Source: Gammaproteobacteria bacterium (GTDB lineage Bacteria > Pseudomonadota > Gammaproteobacteria > Thiohalobacterales > Thiohalobacteraceae). From it: a stretch of 8,210 nucleotides of DNA. The stretch covers positions 1 through 8,210 of the forward strand of contig JACRMO010000126.1 in the NCBI GenBank assembly GCA_016214925.1. The letters run 5' to 3'. This document shows, piece after piece, positions 5,430-8,210 of this stretch (positions are counted from its first letter, which is position 1; each line of letters starts with the position of its first letter). The notes beneath the pieces are model-generated. The model made no database searches. It saw only the letters and a list, made by a program, of their open reading frames with translations, and was not told where the DNA came from. A program made the translations under genes and the position numbers.

Positions 5430-7388
5430 ATGGGAAAGATCATCGGCATAGACCTGGGCACCACCAACTCCTGCGTGGCGGTCATGGAAGGTGGCAAGCC
5501 GCGCGTGATCGAGAACAGCGAGGGTGATCGCACCACGCCGTCGATCGTCGCTTACGTCGACGAAGGCGAGATTCTGGTCGGTCAGTCCGCCAAGCGTCAG
5601 GCCGTGACCAACCCGGCCAACACCCTGTACGCCGTCAAGCGCCTCATCGGCCGCCGCTTCCAGGAAGACGTCGTGCAGAAGGATATTGACCTGGTCCCGT
5701 ACAAGATCGTCAAGGCCGACAACGGCGACGCCTGGGTCGAGGCCCAGGGCAAGAAGATGGCCCCGCCGGAAATCTCCGCGCGCGTGCTGATGAAAATGAA
5801 GAAGACCGCCGAGGATTATCTGGGCGAGGCCGTCACCGAGGCGGTCATCACCGTGCCGGCTTACTTCAACGACTCGCAACGTCAGGCAACCAAAGACGCC
5901 GGCAAGATCGCGGGCCTTGAGGTCAAGCGCATCATCAACGAACCCACCGCGGCGGCGCTCGCCTTCGGCATGGACAAGTCGGGCGGCAAGGATCGCAAGA
6001 TCGCCGTGTACGACCTGGGCGGCGGCACATTCGACGTCTCGATCATCGAGATCGCGGACGTCGACGGCGAGAAGCAGTTCGAAGTGCTCGCGACCAACGG
6101 CGACACCTTCCTGGGCGGCGAGGACTTCGACCATCGCCTGATCGAATACATCATCGGCGAGTTCAAGAAGGACCAGGGCGTGGACCTGTCGAAGGACGTG
6201 CTCGCGCTGCAGCGGCTGAAGGATGCCGCGGAGAAGGCGAAGATCGAGCTCTCGTCCTCGCAGCAGACCGAGATCAACCTGCCGTACATCACGGCGGACG
6301 CGAGCGGTCCGAAGCACCTCGCGGTGAAAGTGACGCGTGCCAAGTTCGAGAGCCTGGTTGAGGACCTGATCGAGAAGTCGATCGAGCCCTGCCGCATCGC
6401 CATCAAGGACGCCGGCGTGAAGGTCTCCGACATCGACGACGTGATCCTGGTCGGCGGCCAGACGCGCATGCCCAAGGTACAGGAGAAGGTGAAGGAGTTC
6501 TTCGGCAAGGAACCGCGCAAGGACGTGAACCCCGACGAGGCCGTGGCCGTGGGTGCCGCGATCCAGGGTGGCGTGCTGAAGGGCGACGTGAAGGACGTGC
6601 TGCTGCTCGACGTGACGCCGCTGTCGCTGGGCATCGAAACGCTCGGGGGCGTCATGACCAAGCTCATCCAGAAGAACACGACGGTTCCCACCAAGGCGAA
6701 CCAGGTGTCGAACCAGGTGTTCTCCACGGCGGACGACAATCAGCCCGCGGTCACCATCAAGGTGCTCCAGGGTGAGCGCAGCGTGGCTTCCGGGAACAAG
6801 CTGCTGGGCGAGTTCAACCTCGAAGGCATCCCGGCCGCACCGCGCGGGCTGCCGCAGATCGAAGTGACGTTCGACATCGACGCCAACGGCATCCTGCACG
6901 TCTCGGCGCGCGACAAGGCCACCGGCAAGGAGAACAAGATCGTCATCAAGGCGAGCTCGGGTCTCACCGAAGCCGAGATCGAGCGCATGGTGCGTGACGC
7001 GGAGCTGAACGCCGAGGAGGATCGCAAGCTGCGCGAGCTGGTGGACGCCCGCAACCAGCTGGACGGACTGACTCACCAGGTGAAGAAATCGCTCGCCGAG
7101 CACGGCGACAAGATCGGCGCCGAAGACAAGGCCAAGATCGAAGCCGCGCTCAAGGACGCCGAGGAATCGATCAAGTCCGGCGACAAGGAGGCGATCGAGG
7201 CGAAGACCGAGGCGCTGACGGCTGCGTCGCACAAGCTGGCCGAGCAGATGTATGCGCAGCAGCAGGCGGCCGCCGGGGCCGGCGCGGGTGCCGGAGCGGG
7301 CGCAACCCAGAGCGCCGGGGGCGGCTCGACCCAGGGCGACGGCGACGTGGTCGATGCCGAGTTCGAGGAAGTGAAGGATCGGAAGTAA
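5430..7388 (+). CDS. dnaK: DnaK, Hsp70 chaperone, with a 4-residue insertion in the substrate-binding domain
   Basis: ATP-driven chaperone that binds exposed hydrophobic segments of unfolded proteins, working with DnaJ and GrpE. The product is 652 residues, slightly longer than E. coli DnaK (638). The ATPase domain begins IIGIDLGTTNSCVAVM and includes NEPTAAALAFGMDK and DLGGGTFD (195-202, with Thr200 matching E. coli Thr199). The interdomain linker DVLLLDVTP starts at 389. The substrate-binding beta domain follows, then the helical lid (about 510-610). A Gly/Ala/Ser-rich tail ends in DAEFEEVKDRK, close to the EEVKD end that binds co-chaperones. Oddly, NQVSNQVFSTADDNQ replaces the usual single (S/N)QVFSTADDNQ, caused by a 12-bp tandem repeat at 6697-6720. 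GGAGA at 5418-5422, 7 bases before the ATG, is a strong ribosome-binding site. Threonine codons shift from mostly ACC to an ACC/ACG mix after about 6030. The frame is otherwise clean. Confidence 0.98.
   Translation: MGKIIGIDLGTTNSCVAVMEGGKPRVIENSEGDRTTPSIVAYVDEGEILVGQSAKRQAVTNPANTLYAVKRLIGRRFQEDVVQKDIDLVPYKIVKADNGDAWVEAQGKKMAPPEISARVLMKMKKTAEDYLGEAVTEAVITVPAYFNDSQRQATKDAGKIAGLEVKRIINEPTAAALAFGMDKSGGKDRKIAVYDLGGGTFDVSIIEIADVDGEKQFEVLATNGDTFLGGEDFDHRLIEYIIGEFKKDQGVDLSKDVLALQRLKDAAEKAKIELSSSQQTEINLPYITADASGPKHLAVKVTRAKFESLVEDLIEKSIEPCRIAIKDAGVKVSDIDDVILVGGQTRMPKVQEKVKEFFGKEPRKDVNPDEAVAVGAAIQGGVLKGDVKDVLLLDVTPLSLGIETLGGVMTKLIQKNTTVPTKANQVSNQVFSTADDNQPAVTIKVLQGERSVASGNKLLGEFNLEGIPAAPRGLPQIEVTFDIDANGILHVSARDKATGKENKIVIKASSGLTEAEIERMVRDAELNAEEDRKLRELVDARNQLDGLTHQVKKSLAEHGDKIGAEDKAKIEAALKDAEESIKSGDKEAIEAKTEALTAASHKLAEQMYAQQQAAAGAGAGAGAGATQSAGGGSTQGDGDVVDAEFEEVKDRK
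6697..6720 (+). repeat. 12-bp exact tandem duplication inside dnaK
   Basis: CGAACCAGGTGT occurs twice back to back (6697-6708 and 6709-6720) with no mismatch. Being 12 bases, it keeps the frame and adds four residues, giving NQVS (424-427) followed by NQVF (428-431). Typical DnaK proteins have only one such segment. Confidence 0.9.
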
Positions 7389-7400
7389 GTTCTTCGTGAG

Positions 7401-7447
7401 GCGCAAAGGGTGAGGGGTGAGGCGCGCAAGCGCCTCGCCCCTTGCGC
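7401..7447 (+). other. strong GCAA-tetraloop hairpin between dnaK and dnaJ
   Basis: GGGGTGAGGCGC (7414-7425) pairs with GCGCCTCGCCCC (7430-7441) around a GCAA loop: 12 pairs, one of them G-U. An outer stem GCGCAA (7401-7406) with TTGCGC (7442-7447) could extend it, leaving a 7-base bulge on the left. It is followed by ATTTC, not a U-run. It begins 13 bases after the dnaK stop and probably causes partial termination or protects the dnaK mRNA, so that dnaJ is made at a lower level than dnaK. A full terminator cannot be excluded. Confidence 0.6.
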
Positions 7448-7497
7448 ATTTCAGCGCGCCGGACGCCTCAAGCCCAAACGCATCACCAGAAAACCCA

Positions 7498-8210
7498 ATG
7501 GCCAAACGCGACTACTACGAAACGCTCGGCGTGAACCGGGACGCCTCGGAAGAGGAAATCAAGAAGGCGTACCGCAAGCTCGCGATGAAGCACCACCCGG
7601 ACCGCAATCCGGACAGCAAGGATTCCGAGGACAAGTTCAAGGAGGCGAAGGAAGCCTACGAGATGCTCTCGGACGCGCAGAAGCGCGCGGCCTACGACGC
7701 CTACGGACACGCCGGCGTGGACCCGTCGGCCGGCGCCGCAGGTGCGGGCGGCGCGGGATTCGGCGGTTTCGCCGATGCCTTCGGCGACATCTTCGGCGAG
7801 ATCTTCGGCAATGCCGGAGGCGGCCGCCAGCGCTCCAACGTCTATCGCGGTGCCGACCTGCGCTACAACCTCGAGATCTCGCTCGAGGAAGCCGCGCGCG
7901 GGACGGAAACGCGCATCCGCATCCCCACGATGGAGGAGTGCGAGACCTGCCACGGCAGCGGCGCGAAGCCGGGTACGCAACCCAAGACCTGCCCCACCTG
8001 CAACGGACAGGGACAGGTTCGCATGCAGCAGGGCTTCTTCTCGATCCAGCAGACCTGCCCGAAGTGCCACGGCAGCGGCAAGGTGGTGGAGACGCCGTGC
8101 AATACCTGCTCCGGCGTCGGCCGCATCAAGCGCCAGAAGACGCTGTCGGTCAAGATCCCAGCCGGCGTGGACGAAGGCGATCGCATCCGTCTCGCGGGCG
8201 AAGGGGAGGC
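7498..8210 (+). CDS. dnaJ: DnaJ (Hsp40) co-chaperone, 5' part cut by the window edge
   Basis: DnaJ delivers unfolded proteins to DnaK and stimulates its ATPase. The first 237 codons are present and open to the right edge, about two thirds of a usual 375-residue DnaJ. The J domain (about 5-70) begins KRDYYETLGV and carries the essential HPD at 33-35. A Gly/Phe-rich linker (GFGGFADAFGDIFGEIFG and flanks) follows. All four zinc-binding CxxCxGxG repeats are present: Cys148/151, Cys165/168, Cys187/190 and Cys201/204. The C-terminal substrate-binding part starts with KTLSVKIPAGVDEGDRIRLAGEGE. ATG 7498 is fixed by the family N-terminus MAKRDYYE; the bases before it (CCAGAAAACCCA) hold no real ribosome-binding site, which suggests weak translation. 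It follows dnaK by 109 bases with a strong hairpin between. The protein reads like betaproteobacterial DnaJ, a judgement from memory and not a search. Confidence 0.96.
   Translation, partial: MAKRDYYETLGVNRDASEEEIKKAYRKLAMKHHPDRNPDSKDSEDKFKEAKEAYEMLSDAQKRAAYDAYGHAGVDPSAGAAGAGGAGFGGFADAFGDIFGEIFGNAGGGRQRSNVYRGADLRYNLEISLEEAARGTETRIRIPTMEECETCHGSGAKPGTQPKTCPTCNGQGQVRMQQGFFSIQQTCPKCHGSGKVVETPCNTCSGVGRIKRQKTLSVKIPAGVDEGDRIRLAGEGE

Noticed and set aside
5277..7505. Open frame of 742 codons on the minus strand opposite dnaK
   Set aside because: Long antisense frames opposite dnaK are a well-known by-product of its GC-rich, biased codon use. The translation is a Val/Leu/Asp/His/Arg-rich mirror of dnaK with no recognisable domain, and its start lies inside dnaJ without a ribosome-binding site.

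Overview
The window is a chromosomal stretch from a GC-rich proteobacterium, most likely a gamma- or betaproteobacterium. The gene order bamE / fur / recN-nadK / hrcA-grpE-dnaK-dnaJ, the combination of an HrcA/CIRCE operator with an RpoH-type promoter, and the protein sequences all point there. It is a housekeeping region (iron sensing, DNA repair, NADP synthesis, heat-shock chaperones), not a phage, island or defence locus. I found no wholly new system. The notable signals are regulatory DNA and damaged or altered versions of standard genes.

Layout. Positions 1-162 (minus) hold the start of bamE, an outer-membrane lipoprotein gene interrupted by an in-frame TAA at codon 34. It is transcribed divergently from fur (251-667, plus), which looks intact. 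Fur converges on recN, and the gap (668-806) carries an 87-bp palindromic element that could end both transcripts. recN (807-2433, minus) is broken: its N-terminal and C-terminal ATPase halves lie in different frames and about 29 residues of coiled coil are missing at the junction near 1440. It overlaps by one base the stop of nadK (2433-3311, minus), so the two form an operon.

The nadK-hrcA gap (3312-3555) contains a clear sigma-70 promoter followed by two tandem CIRCE-type operators in a 38-bp repeat, which makes hrcA strongly autoregulated. hrcA (3556-4614) is followed by grpE (4713-5318), dnaK (5430-7388) and dnaJ (7498 to the window edge). A very good RpoH (sigma-32) promoter match straddles the hrcA stop codon. 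The chaperone genes therefore appear to have their own heat-shock promoter while also receiving HrcA-controlled read-through. The two gaps grpE-dnaK and dnaK-dnaJ each hold a hairpin closed by a GCAA tetraloop, which may set the relative amounts of the chaperones.

How the genes work together: DnaK, DnaJ and GrpE form the Hsp70 folding cycle, and HrcA represses the locus until heat or misfolded protein titrates the chaperones. The DnaK here has a 4-residue tandem duplication in its substrate-binding domain. Two broken genes, that duplication, and a change in threonine codon use part-way through dnaK raise the question of sequence quality or a chimeric assembly; this should be settled before the lesions are read as biology.
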